64,000 nucleotides of DNA from Natronomonas salina (lineage in GTDB: Archaea > Halobacteriota > Halobacteria > Halobacteriales > Haloarculaceae). Below, piece after piece: positions 52,820-61,460 of the stretch. A program made the translations under genes and the position numbers. Every line of letters starts with the position of its first letter. The first letter of the stretch is position 1. The stretch covers positions 1,736,001-1,800,000 of the forward strand of contig NZ_CP058335.1 in assembly GCF_013391105.1 (NCBI RefSeq), given 5' to 3'. The notes beneath the pieces were generated by a model, which was given only the letters and a program-made list of their open reading frames with translations, had not been told where the DNA came from and did not search any database.

Positions 52820-53476
52820 ATGAACTACGACGCCGTCGTCTTCGACAACGACGGCGTGCTCGTCGGGCGGACCCACTACGAACGGTTACACGAAGCCGCC
52901 TGGGACGCCTTCGAGGAGGTCGGCGTCCCGGACCCCGACCCCGAGCACGTCGAGTCCATGGTCGTCGGCGTCTCGCCCGACGACGTCCGGAAGGTGTGTA
53001 CGACCTACGACCTCGACGCCGCGGAGTTCTGGGCGACGCGGGACCGGGTCGCGGCGGACGTCCAGCGCGAGGAGATCCGCGAGGGCCGCAAGCGCCTCTA
53101 CGACGACATCAGCACCATCGCGGACCTCGACCAGCCGCTCGGTATCGTCTCCTCGAACCAGCAGGCGACCGTCGACTTCGCCCTCGAGCACTTCGGTGTC
53201 GCCGACCTGTTCGACGCGGCCTACGGCCGGGAGCCGACCGTCGAGAGCCTGCGCCTGAAGAAGCCCGAACCGCACTACATCGAGCGGGCGCTCGCTGACC
53301 TCGACGCCGAGACGGCGCTGTTCGTCGGCGACAACGAGAGCGACGTCCGGGCGGCCGAGGCCGCCGGCGTGGACTCGGCGTTCCTCCGCCGACCGCACCG
53401 CATCGACCACGAGCTATCGGTCGACCCCACCTACGACCTCGACTCCCTGCACGACCTCCACGGCGTCTGTCGGTGA
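52820..53476 (+). CDS. HAD-superfamily hydrolase (phosphoglycolate phosphatase-like)
   Basis: The 218 residues carry motif I FDNDGVL (D9/D11), motif II VSSNQQAT, motif III Lys in RLKKPEPHYIERAL and motif IV FVGDNESDVRAAEAAG, all intact, and a helical cap (about 18-80). It should be an active small-molecule phosphatase, with phosphoglycolate or sugar phosphates as typical substrates. A CTTTTAGGC TATA-like box precedes the ATG by about 30 bases. Confidence 0.9.
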   Translation: MNYDAVVFDNDGVLVGRTHYERLHEAAWDAFEEVGVPDPDPEHVESMVVGVSPDDVRKVCTTYDLDAAEFWATRDRVAADVQREEIREGRKRLYDDISTIADLDQPLGIVSSNQQATVDFALEHFGVADLFDAAYGREPTVESLRLKKPEPHYIERALADLDAETALFVGDNESDVRAAEAAGVDSAFLRRPHRIDHELSVDPTYDLDSLHDLHGVCR

Positions 53477-53530
53477 GGCCAGACCCGGCTCGGTCGACGT
53501 CGCGTCGGGTCCGTCGACCCGGGGGCTCGA

Positions 53531-55252
53531 TCAGTCCTTCCTGACGAAGCGGCCCTGGTCGTCGCGCTCCAGGTTCTCCGAGGAGTTCTTGCCGCCGCGA
53601 CTCCGGTCCTCGTCAGTCAGCCCGCTATCGCTGTCGTCCTCCTCACCTTCGTCGGACAGCGCTTCGGACTGTTCGTCGGCCTGGCCCTCGGACTGCTCGT
53701 CGGTCCGCTCTTGTGACTGCTGTTCCGCCTGCTCTCCGAGTTCCTGGCTCTCTCCTTCCTCGGACTCCTGGTCCTCCTCCGCTCGACCGCTCTGTTCCGC
53801 CTGGTCTGCAGTTCGGTTCTGCTCGGTTTCGGGCTCCTCCTGACGGTCGTCCCTTTCGCGGTCGGCGTCGCCCTGTTCCTGCTGGCCACCCGTTTCCTGC
53901 TCGTGCTCCCCTCCGTCTCGTTCCTCGTCCAATCGCTGTGCGTCCCGGCCCCACGGCTCGGCGTTCCGGCCCTGCTGGCCGCGGCCCTGTGAGCCAGGGG
54001 CTTGATCTCGCGAGTGCTGGCCGCCCGTCCGCTGCCGGTCCTGCTCCGGGGAGTGTTGATTAGTTGGCCTGCCCTGCTGTGTTCCTCCCGATCGGTGCCC
54101 ACTGTGACCGCCCGACGGGGCGTTCTGGTGGCTCTGTCGCTCCGGTCGACCCTGCCGACCGGCGGCCTGTCCCTGGTGGCTCTGCGGTCCGGACTGGACG
54201 GGACGTTGGTTCACCTGGGACTGCTGCTGGCGGCCACCCCGCTGTCCCGACTGATCGGCCTTCGGCGGGAGCGCCTCGTGACCGGTGGGGTGCTGACTGC
54301 GCCCCTGCCCGCCACCTTGCCGATCGGCCGAGCCACCCTGCTGGCCTCCCTGTCCCTGGAACTGCTCGCCCTGCTGTCGAGTCGGCTGGGGATTCGGCCC
54401 TCCCTGTGGAGACGGCTGTCGACCCCCGGACCTCGGCGGCTGCCGGCCGGCGGACTGCGACGGTGGCTGGTTCTGGGGTTGCGGTGGCCGTTGGCCGCCG
54501 GAGGGCTGGGGCTGCTGGCCCTGGCCCGACGGCCCGGACTGTCGCTGTCCACCCTGTCGACGCTGCCCTCCCTGCGGTTCCTGCGGTCGTCCCCCCGTGG
54601 GCTGCTGGCCCTGTGGCGTCTGTTGGCTCTGCGGTGGCTGTCGGTTCTGCGGTGGCTGTTGGGCTTGCCGAGGAACCTGTCCCTCCGGCGGTCGCTGGCC
54701 CGCCGGGGGCTGGGTACCGCGGTTCTGCTGCCCGCCGGGCGACGATCGGTGGCTGACGGCCTGTTGCTCCGGGGGATGCTGCCCTTGAGGCGGCGGTCCG
54801 CCCTGCTGACCGGACTGCTGCTGTCCACCGGGTGGCCGACTGGGTCGCTGTCCCGACTGCGGCTGGTTACCAGGGTGGCCTCCGGACTGTGGAGGTTGCT
54901 GACCCTGGTGGTGATGCTGCTGACTGGACTGGTGCTGTCGTCCCCGAGTCTGGTCCTGAGCAGCAGGGGGCTCGCCCCGCGTCCCGCCCTGCTGGACACC
55001 GGACTGCTGTCCACCCTGCTGTTGTGGCGCCGGTTGGCCGCCTTGCTGGCCCCGGCGGGGCTCGTTCGAGCTGCCCTGAGGAGGTTGCTGCCTCTCACCT
55101 GGCTGGCCGGATTGGGATGGCGGGTACTGCTGTCCACCTTGCTGCTCTCTGCCCCTGCCCTGCTGGTCCGGCGGCTGCCGACCGCCCGACTGGTCGCGTC
55201 GGCCACCGTGCTGTCCGCCTCGGCCCTGGGTACCGCGGTCCTGCTGGTGCAT
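53531..55252 (-). CDS. Long Gln/Gly-rich, prion-like disordered protein
   Basis: ATG 55252 gives 573 residues. About 400 residues are built almost wholly from Gln, Gly, Pro, Arg, Ser and His (repeated QGGQQ, GQQP, PPQ, QSG), without any hydrophobic core. The last 150 residues turn into Glu/Asp/Gln-rich repeats and end with a short mixed tail (ENLERDDQGRFVRKD). There is no signal peptide or membrane helix. A GTTTAATC TATA-like box lies about 40 bases upstream on the minus strand, supporting this strand over the leucine-rich antisense frame. A second protein of this kind lies at 60162. Phase separation, matrix or desiccation protection are guesses. Confidence 0.72.
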   Translation of the reverse strand: MHQQDRGTQGRGGQHGGRRDQSGGRQPPDQQGRGREQQGGQQYPPSQSGQPGERQQPPQGSSNEPRRGQQGGQPAPQQQGGQQSGVQQGGTRGEPPAAQDQTRGRQHQSSQQHHHQGQQPPQSGGHPGNQPQSGQRPSRPPGGQQQSGQQGGPPPQGQHPPEQQAVSHRSSPGGQQNRGTQPPAGQRPPEGQVPRQAQQPPQNRQPPQSQQTPQGQQPTGGRPQEPQGGQRRQGGQRQSGPSGQGQQPQPSGGQRPPQPQNQPPSQSAGRQPPRSGGRQPSPQGGPNPQPTRQQGEQFQGQGGQQGGSADRQGGGQGRSQHPTGHEALPPKADQSGQRGGRQQQSQVNQRPVQSGPQSHQGQAAGRQGRPERQSHQNAPSGGHSGHRSGGTQQGRPTNQHSPEQDRQRTGGQHSRDQAPGSQGRGQQGRNAEPWGRDAQRLDEERDGGEHEQETGGQQEQGDADRERDDRQEEPETEQNRTADQAEQSGRAEEDQESEEGESQELGEQAEQQSQERTDEQSEGQADEQSEALSDEGEEDDSDSGLTDEDRSRGGKNSSENLERDDQGRFVRKD

Positions 55253-55481
55253 GTGGTAGCTCGGCTCAAGGTACGCGGAGGAGCGATTAAACGACGGCCA
55301 CCGTTCACGCGGATGGAACCTGAAAGCCCCCGCTAGGAGGGTCCGACCCGTCTGTTAATCCCAGCAGCGCCCGCGAAGCGCGGTCTTACTATCCGTGGAA
55401 TCCGAACGGAAACCCGGTGCCACGCGGTACGTCGGTCGTACGACCCGGCTCTTTTTGTCGCCCGAGAAACAACAATCTCCC

Positions 55482-55766
55482 ATGTCGGAACTCGACCAGC
55501 TCGCGGTCACGATCGGCAAGATGGGTGAGGGCGACTGGAAGCTCTCGATCGAGGACGGCGAGACGATCGAGACCACGCTCACCGAGGTCGACGTCGACGA
55601 GAACCGCGGCCTGGAGGCCGAGGGCCGCAACGAGGACGAGGAGTTCCTCGTCGAACTCACCAGCGGCCCCCAGCCCGGCGGGCCGATCCGGCTCCGCAAG
55701 CGTGGGATGAGCGACGAGAGCTGGGAGGAGGTCGGCGAGCTCGCGGACGCCAACCGCCTCGACTGA
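55482..55766 (+). CDS. Conserved-looking small acidic protein, 94 aa
   Basis: ATG 55482 gives a beta-rich protein: LDQLAVTIGKMGEGDWKLSI, IETTLTEVDVDENRGLEA, FLVELTSGPQPGGPIRLRKR. The composition is strongly acidic and it has no signal or membrane segment. The frame upstream of the ATG (from 55395) is non-conserved in character. It is convergent with the cupin gene. Unnamed. Confidence 0.72.
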   Translation: MSELDQLAVTIGKMGEGDWKLSIEDGETIETTLTEVDVDENRGLEAEGRNEDEEFLVELTSGPQPGGPIRLRKRGMSDESWEEVGELADANRLD

Positions 55767-55771
55767 GCGGA

Positions 55772-56254
55772 CTACTCCTCGCCCGCCCAGTAATCGACGT
55801 CGTCGTCGCGGCGGTAGTAGCCGTGGACGCTGCGCTCGTCGCGACCGCCGGGCGGCGAACCGACGAACACCCCGACCTTCTCGGAGTCCGGATACACCGT
55901 CACGTCCGGGTCGTTCATCGTCGAGACCGCCAGGTACCGTAACGGTTCGTCGGAGTCGTTGACGACCCGGTGGCCACCCTCCGCCCCAGACGGGAGCGCG
56001 ACGTAGTCGCCCGCAGCGAGCGGTGCGGTCCCGTCGTCGTGCCGGAGCGTCCCGCAACCCTCGAGAACGAACAGCGCCTCTTCGTTGGCGGTGTGGTAGT
56101 GGTAGGGCCACGACCGCCGCCCCGGCGGAAGCACGTAGAGGCTGCAGCCAATCTCCTCGCCGCCGGCCGCCTCGGCGAGTTGCTTCCGTCTGAACTCGGT
56201 CTCCCCCCGCTCGGTCGTCGACCACTCCTGGTCGTCGACGTTCGTCTTCTCCAT
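55772..56254 (-). CDS. Cupin-domain protein
   Basis: ATG 56254 gives 160 residues. The cupin barrel shows motif 1 YHYHTANEEALFVLEGCG, with the two His and Glu metal ligands, and motif 2 LAAGDYVALPSGAEGGHRVVN, with the final His. This supports a metal-binding small-molecule enzyme or sensor. It belongs to the phosphomannose-isomerase-like cupins often annotated only by fold. Start alternatives further upstream add an Arg-rich non-coding stretch. Confidence 0.9.
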   Translation of the reverse strand: MEKTNVDDQEWSTTERGETEFRRKQLAEAAGGEEIGCSLYVLPPGRRSWPYHYHTANEEALFVLEGCGTLRHDDGTAPLAAGDYVALPSGAEGGHRVVNDSDEPLRYLAVSTMNDPDVTVYPDSEKVGVFVGSPPGGRDERSVHGYYRRDDDVDYWAGEE

Positions 56255-56610
56255 GGGGGCTCGCAGCGACCCCACCGAGGTAATTCTTCGCCTGGTCTGG
56301 CGCGCGCATCCCGACGGCCCAAACTCGGGCCCAGTACCCGGTGGAAAGGACTCCCAAACATGGTACAGATTCACCGACCAGACCGGTAAGGTGGTAGTAA
56401 TATTACCCTAAACCAGCCTTAGAAGCCTGTAGGACCCGATATGGGAAATACGCCCAGGTAGCAACTCAATACCCCCGATATTCAACCACAGCCAACCATC
56501 ATCCTGTCATCAAATATTCACAATCGTCGATTACTTAACCCCTGACGCGAAGTAAGCAGTGTGTTCCAGGTAGCGAATCTTCAATCAGTATCGAACGGAG
56601 GCAACCAGCG

Positions 56611-56925
56611 ATGATGTGGCAGGACTTCATCTTCCTGGCGGGGAGTTCCCTGTCGGTGATGTTCCTCTACCCGACCCTCCGTGATACGGCAGCGCGCGTC
56701 CCGCGGGCGACGAGCATCCCGTCGATGACCATCGGCGCCGTCTACTCGATGACGTTCTTCACGATGGGGATGACGTTCTCCGCGCTGGGCTCCTTCGGCG
56801 CCTGCACCATGTGGTCGCTCATCGCGCTCCTCCGTGCCCCCGACGACAGTTCGCTCCGTGAGACCATCGCCGCCCGACTCGGTCGACTGGAGGAAGACCT
56901 GGACGCGGCTCCGAACGGTAACTGA
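56611..56925 (+). CDS. Membrane protein, 104 aa
   Basis: ATG 56611 (a second ATG follows immediately) gives two to three hydrophobic helices (FIFLAGSSLSVMFLYPTL, MTIGAVYSMTFFTMGMTFSA, GSFGACTMWSLIAL), unusually rich in Met and Thr. A short amphipathic helix with acidic tail follows (LRETIAARLGRLEEDLD). The 215-base upstream spacer is AT-rich, including ATTACTTAACCC, a possible promoter. Unnamed family. Confidence 0.7.
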   Translation: MMWQDFIFLAGSSLSVMFLYPTLRDTAARVPRATSIPSMTIGAVYSMTFFTMGMTFSALGSFGACTMWSLIALLRAPDDSSLRETIAARLGRLEEDLDAAPNGN

Positions 56926-57103
56926 AGCCCTTCCGAACTCGAAGACCGGACGCAACGACCCGAGACGAGACCGCGCTGCTTCTACGACGAATCCAGATCG
57001 ACGCTCCCGGAGACGAGCTGGTGAGAGCGCCGGCTCCGAGCTATCGGCTCGTTCGAAGTATCCCCCAGAGAAATACCGAAGCCGGAACCGCCGGGCCGAC
57101 GAG

Positions 57104-57798
57104 TTACTCGTCGGGCTGGTACTCGACGGTGACCGTCTGCATCCCGTAGATGTCGTCCCAGTCCTTGTCCTGGTCCATCAGCAGCACCAGGAGCTCGTGT
57201 TCGCCCGGCTCGGCGCCGTTCTCCTCGAAGGCGCCCTGCGGCACGGTCAGGGTGTACCTGCCGGAGGACTCGTGTGAGAGCTCCGGGGAGCGCTCGACGA
57301 GCGCGCCCTCGACGTAGGTGAACCGGGAGTCGTTCTCTGTGGCGGCGTCGAGGTAGACCAGGAAGAACGGCTCCCCCCGGACCGTCCCGTGCTCCGCCGG
57401 GTCGACGTCCGGCATCGACGTGTTCGCCGTGACGTCGAGGCGGAACGAGGCCGATCCGCCGTCGCCGCCACCGTACCCGGTGACGTCGATCGACTGGATT
57501 CGCTCGCCCTCTTCCTCGTCCATGTTGTTCTGCAGCGGCGTGTTCGGTTGCTCCGGTTCCGACCAGGACTCCTGTGGGGTCGCGGTCGGCGTCGCCGTAG
57601 CCGTCGCAGTCGCAGTCGGCGTCGCGGTCGCTGTTTCGGTCGGTCGACGTTGCTGTCGGTGTCGCCGTCTCTGTCGGCGTGGCCGTGTCGGTGGCCGTCG
57701 GATCGTCGGTCTCCTCACCGCCGCCGAAGGGGCCGACGCAGCCCCCCGAGCAAGACCAGACAGACCACACCCACCGTGATGAGAGCTCCTCGCTTCAT
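57104..57798 (-). pseudogene. Frameshifted lipoprotein gene with G-run and TPTA repeat
   Basis: From ATG 57798 the frame encodes a lipoprotein leader (MKRGALITVGVVCLVLLGG) but shifts at a run of six G (57741-57746 region), where one base fewer would give lipobox LLGGC. The next frame runs through GGGEETDDPTATDTATPTET and shifts again inside the Thr-Pro repeat (near 57640-57650). There the third frame carries the mature domain (GSASFRLDVTANTSMPDVDP, ending VTVEYQPDE). Both shifts are one extra base in the same direction. The C-terminal domain is well preserved. Either the gene is phase-variable, newly dead, or there are sequencing errors in repeats. Confidence 0.65.
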
Positions 57799-58197
57799 TC
57801 CACCCTACGTCAGGTTACGAGGAGGATTATTATGAGGTCGTTAACTGCTTGCCTAGGCGCCGATACATTCCCGCTGTCCGTCGCCCACCAGGTCGGTCCG
57901 CTAGGGGACGGACTCGTGATGACGCGCTCCTCGTTCCTCTCAGGTAGTAGATATTGCGCTTGTTCGCACACGTGCGAGTCATCGAGTCGATCTAGCCACT
58001 GTCGAGCGGTATCGCAAATTTCGGGGTCGGAAGGGTCGATGGAAACCGTCGGTTACTGATTTCGCCTAGATGTCGGATACAGCGCCGGAATCGTCCGAAT
58101 ACGTCCGTTCTAAGACAGTCCTACACGGACGTACGTCGGTCTTACCACTCTACACGGTCGGGCGGGTATATCACTACCAACAACTTTCTGGGGAGCA
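57799..58197. other. Spacer with a start-less open frame
   Basis: About 400 bases. On the minus strand one frame stays open from a TAA near 58055 to TGA at 57810-57812, reading ICDTARQWLDRLDDSHVCEQ and PERNEERVITSPSPSGP, which looks protein-like, but no start codon precedes it. It may be a gene remnant. The right end carries the promoter of the surface-protein gene. Confidence 0.3.
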
Positions 58198-59730
58198 ATG
58201 TCCCCGACAAGGCGACAGGTCGTGAACGCCATCGCAGCAGGCGCAGTCGTCCCGGTCACTGTCGCGTCCGCAGAAGCGCAAGAACAGGATTCCCAGGATT
58301 TCTCTCCCGATATCACTATCCACTCGAACAATCTGGTCGCGACGATCGGCGCGCGCGACGACGACGTCGACCCCGACACGGTGAGCATCACCACCGCCGA
58401 CGGTGAGACCCACACGTTCGACGGCGCCGCTCGGGACGAGTGGAACGCCGGCAACGAGTTCGACGTCGGATACACGAACGGCTCGTCGCGCGCACGCATC
58501 GGTAGCTGGCAGGGCGTCATCAGGGAGGTCACGGCGACGCGCGGCGACGAGTCCGTCACCGAGACCAACGACCGCGCCAGCAGCCTCGAGGTGTCCTGCT
58601 CGATGTGGCAGACGCCGGACGAACCGCCCAGGCATCTCGCCGTGGTCTCGGAGGGCGCCACGAAGCAGTTCCGGAACCGCGGCGGTAGTGGTCCCGACGC
58701 AGAGCGACGATACGGCTCGCCAGGCCGCTCGCTCCAGAGGGTCGTCGAGCACAACCCCGAGGTCGAGATGGAGGTTCAATTCGAGGGCTGTTCGCCCGGT
58801 TCCGAGAAGGCGCTCCGTTTCAACTGCACCAGCGTTACCGTCGAGGAAGAGGAACTGATCCATGGCGAAGATCGGATCGACGACGTCCGCCTCGAGTTCA
58901 CCGACGGGTCGAGCGAGAACCCGCCCGGGACCGCCGACGACGCCGACAACGGCGCCTACGAACTCCCGGTGACCCTCGAGGGCACCGGCGATAACGCCGG
59001 AAAAGTCATCGATAAGCTCCACTTCAAGGTTCTCGGAGACCAGTACAGCTACGCCAACCTCGACTCGGCGAACTGTTCGCCCGAGACGAGCGGCCAGCAG
59101 GACTCCCAGGAGAGCGACGGGACGGACGAGCAGCAGAACGAAAGCGACGACTCCCCCGACGATTCCACCGAATCGGGTTCCACCAGCGACGACAGCACGA
59201 GCAGCGATAATACGAACGAGGACACCCCGAGTGACGACAGCACGAGCAGCGGGAGCACGAACGACAGCACGAGTGACGACGACTCGTCCGGTGGCTCACA
59301 GCCGTCGTCGGACTCGACGAGCGCACAGGACTCGTCGAGCGGCGGCTCCACGAGCGGTGGTGGCACCTCGAGTCGGAGTACGTCCGGCGGCTCGACGAGC
59401 AGTGACCTGTCCGCCGATGGGACCCCCACTCCGACGGCCGACTCCGACACGTCGACCGTGAGCGTGAACCGGACGGAGGAGCAGCACATCCAGCTCAACA
59501 CCTCGTCTACCCCGGAGAACACCACCCCGACGAACGCGTCCCGGACGAACGCCGCCGCGGAGGCGAGCAACGAACCCTCGACCGCGACGGCGACCTCGGA
59601 GCTCACCGACGCCGCCGGCGCGGAGGACCAGCCAGGCCTCGGATTCGTCTCCGGGCTCGGTGGACTGCTCGGCTTCGGCGAGCTCGCGCGACGCCGCCTC
59701 GGTCGCGACGAGGACGGGGACGAGGAGTAG
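58198..59730 (+). CDS. Ser/Thr-rich surface protein with C-terminal sorting-like tail
   Basis: ATG 58198 gives 510 residues. A twin-arginine leader (TRRQVVNAIAAGAVVPVTVA) ends near ASAEAQ. The exterior domain (about 30-300) is beta-rich with four spaced Cys. A stalk of about 160 residues made of Ser, Thr, Asp and Gly follows, suited to O-glycosylation. The end QPGLGFVSGLGGLLGFGELA then RRRLGRDEDGDEE has the layout of archaeosortase substrates (PGF-CTERM: PGF motif, hydrophobic stretch, basic residues), but the motif reads PGLGF and an acidic tail follows. It may be cleaved and lipid-anchored, or simply membrane-anchored. Confidence 0.75.
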   Translation: MSPTRRQVVNAIAAGAVVPVTVASAEAQEQDSQDFSPDITIHSNNLVATIGARDDDVDPDTVSITTADGETHTFDGAARDEWNAGNEFDVGYTNGSSRARIGSWQGVIREVTATRGDESVTETNDRASSLEVSCSMWQTPDEPPRHLAVVSEGATKQFRNRGGSGPDAERRYGSPGRSLQRVVEHNPEVEMEVQFEGCSPGSEKALRFNCTSVTVEEEELIHGEDRIDDVRLEFTDGSSENPPGTADDADNGAYELPVTLEGTGDNAGKVIDKLHFKVLGDQYSYANLDSANCSPETSGQQDSQESDGTDEQQNESDDSPDDSTESGSTSDDSTSSDNTNEDTPSDDSTSSGSTNDSTSDDDSSGGSQPSSDSTSAQDSSSGGSTSGGGTSSRSTSGGSTSSDLSADGTPTPTADSDTSTVSVNRTEEQHIQLNTSSTPENTTPTNASRTNAAAEASNEPSTATATSELTDAAGAEDQPGLGFVSGLGGLLGFGELARRRLGRDEDGDEE

Positions 59731-59743
59731 CCGGCAACCCCTC

Positions 59744-60085
59744 TTAGTCGCCGATATCTTCGTTGAAGGCCTCCTGCGAGAGTTCCTCGAGGATCTCCTG
59801 GACGTCCTCGACCGTCTCGTCGTCGACGTCGTCCATCGCCTCGACGCTGTGTGCGCCGCCGTGTGCCGTCTGAAGCGCGTTCTCGTTGAGGTCCCCGTCC
59901 GGCTCCACGACGGGCAACTGCAGGTCGGTGAACGCGTCTGGCGGGAACCCCGACTCGGACATGACGAAGTGATCGGCGATCTCTCCGAGGTCGTCGGTGT
60001 CGAAGTCCTGTTTCTGTGGCGCTGACCACTCGTCGGTCGTCGTCCCCGAGTACTCGGGTTCGTGGACGTCGTAGTCTGCCACCAT
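59744..60085 (-). CDS. Acidic protein of unknown function, 113 aa
   Basis: ATG 60085 gives a strongly acidic soluble protein. It has an aromatic N-terminus (ADYDVHEPEYSGTTTDEWSA), a central segment with possible fold (LGEIADHFVMSESGFPPDAF) and a helical C-terminus (DDETVEDVQEILEELSQEAF). It has no signal peptide. It lies just ahead of the second Gln-rich gene but on the same strand downstream reading, with 76 bases between them. Convergent with the surface-protein gene. Unnamed. Confidence 0.65.
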   Translation of the reverse strand: MVADYDVHEPEYSGTTTDEWSAPQKQDFDTDDLGEIADHFVMSESGFPPDAFTDLQLPVVEPDGDLNENALQTAHGGAHSVEAMDDVDDETVEDVQEILEELSQEAFNEDIGD

Positions 60086-60161
60086 CGCGTCGGCTACTAG
60101 GGGACGGGAAACGAAAAATCGAACGGCGGCTCACGAACCCCTGAACGGTGCGTCCCAGCGG

Positions 60162-61460
60162 CTATCGCTGCTGCTTGTCGATGTCCTGGTTGATGGGCGA
60201 GTGCTCGGCGTCCATCTCGTGGGCGTGGCCCTGGCTGTACTGCTGCTGGCCCTGGAACTGGCCGGGGAACTGCTCGGCCTGCTGCTGGACGTCCTGCTGG
60301 CCGGGGCGACCGCCCTGCTGCTGTTGGGTGGGCTCACCGAAGGACTGCTCGCCGCCCACGTACGCGTCGTTCTGCTCGTGGCGGGCTTCGCCACCGTACT
60401 GGAGCCCCTGGTCGACCTGCTGGTTGCCCTGGCGCTGCTGGCCGTACTGCTGGCCCTGCTGGTTCTGTCGGCCCTGCTGGTTCTGCTGACGCCGCTGTCT
60501 GCCCTGCTGCTGGCCGAACTGTCGGGACTGGCCACCCTGCTGGCCACCGCTCTGCTGCTGTCCCTGCTGGGTCGACCCCTGCTGCGTCCGGTAGTTCTGG
60601 GGCGTCCCGTGATTCTGCTGGCTCTGCTGATTCTGCTGGGACCGCTGGGACGAGCCCTGCTGGGACTGCTGGCGCTGGTCGTCGCTCGGCTGGCTCAGGT
60701 AGCTCTGCTGGCCACCCAGGTGCGTCCGCTGGCCCTGGTCCTGCTGAGAGCGCTGTCCCTGCTGACTACCGAACTGGTTCTGCTGGCCCTGGTTGGACTG
60801 CTGGCCGCCGAACTGGGTCTGGTCCCGCTGCTGGCTGTATTGCTGGGACTGGCCACCCTGCTGCTGTCCCTGCTGGGTCGAACCCTGCTGCGTCCGGTAG
60901 TTCTCGGCCGTCCCGTGCGGCTGTTGGCTCTGCTGGTGCTGCTGACCCTGCTGGTTCTGCTGGCTTCCGAACTGGTCCTGGTGGCCACCGAACTGCCGCT
61001 GCTGGTTCTGGCTCACTTTCTGCTGGCGGCCACCCTGGGACCTCTGGCCGGACTGCTGGCGCTGGCCCGACTGCTGGCCGTGCTGTCGGTACTGGTCCTG
61101 GCCGGACTGGCGGCCCTGCTGGGACCCCTGGGAGTGGGTGGGCTGCTCGGAGAGTTCCTCCTGTCGCTGCTGCTGAATCTCCTGTCGCAGCGGTTCCTGG
61201 GACTGCTGGTTCTGACGACCCTGCTGGTTCTGCTGGCCGCCGAACTGTTGTTGCCGATTCCTGTTCTGACTCTGCTGATGCTGTCCCTGCCGCTGGTTCT
61301 GCCCCTGGTGCTGCCGATTCTGGCCCCCCTGTCCCTGCTGGCTATACCCCTGCTGGTACTGCTGACCGTACTGCCGTTGCTGGTCGTCCCTCCCGTCCTC
61401 GTCGTCCTGGCCTTCCCGATACGCCTGCGGATTCGCGTGTCGATGTGGATTCTGACTCAC
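60162..61460 (-). CDS. Second Gln-rich, prion-like protein with internal repeats
   Basis: The start was set at GTG 61460 (MSQNPHRHANPQAYREG), since the frame back to 61526 has a hydrophobic, unrelated start. The 432 residues are dominated by Gln with Gly, Arg, Ser, Asn, His and Tyr. A 102-residue unit is duplicated (NYRTQQGSTQQGQQQ occurs twice, 306 bases apart). The C-terminus has a more ordered segment (QYSQGHAHEMDAEHSPINQD). Tyr/Arg/Gln-rich composition is that of phase-separating proteins. It has no export signal. Most Gln codons are CAG, so the antisense strand reads as a leucine-rich frame, which is rejected. Confidence 0.7.
   Translation of the reverse strand: MSQNPHRHANPQAYREGQDDEDGRDDQQRQYGQQYQQGYSQQGQGGQNRQHQGQNQRQGQHQQSQNRNRQQQFGGQQNQQGRQNQQSQEPLRQEIQQQRQEELSEQPTHSQGSQQGRQSGQDQYRQHGQQSGQRQQSGQRSQGGRQQKVSQNQQRQFGGHQDQFGSQQNQQGQQHQQSQQPHGTAENYRTQQGSTQQGQQQGGQSQQYSQQRDQTQFGGQQSNQGQQNQFGSQQGQRSQQDQGQRTHLGGQQSYLSQPSDDQRQQSQQGSSQRSQQNQQSQQNHGTPQNYRTQQGSTQQGQQQSGGQQGGQSRQFGQQQGRQRRQQNQQGRQNQQGQQYGQQRQGNQQVDQGLQYGGEARHEQNDAYVGGEQSFGEPTQQQQGGRPGQQDVQQQAEQFPGQFQGQQQYSQGHAHEMDAEHSPINQDIDKQQR
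60552..60611 (+). repeat. Internal repeat in the Gln-rich gene, copy A
   Basis: About 60 bases are almost identical to 60858-60917, encoding HGTPQNYRTQQGSTQQGQQQ on the minus strand. The spacing of 306 bases (102 codons) keeps the frame, as expected of a segmental duplication within the coding sequence. Confidence 0.7.
60858..60917 (+). repeat. Internal repeat in the Gln-rich gene, copy B
   Basis: Copy of 60552-60611, differing at a few bases and encoding HGTAENYRTQQGSTQQGQQQ on the minus strand. Confidence 0.7.

Noticed and set aside
54002-55336. A 444-residue leucine-rich plus-strand frame over the first Gln/Gly-rich gene
   Set aside because: Same antisense effect. The minus-strand frame has a TATA box and ATG at suitable spacing, and ends in a non-repetitive tail.
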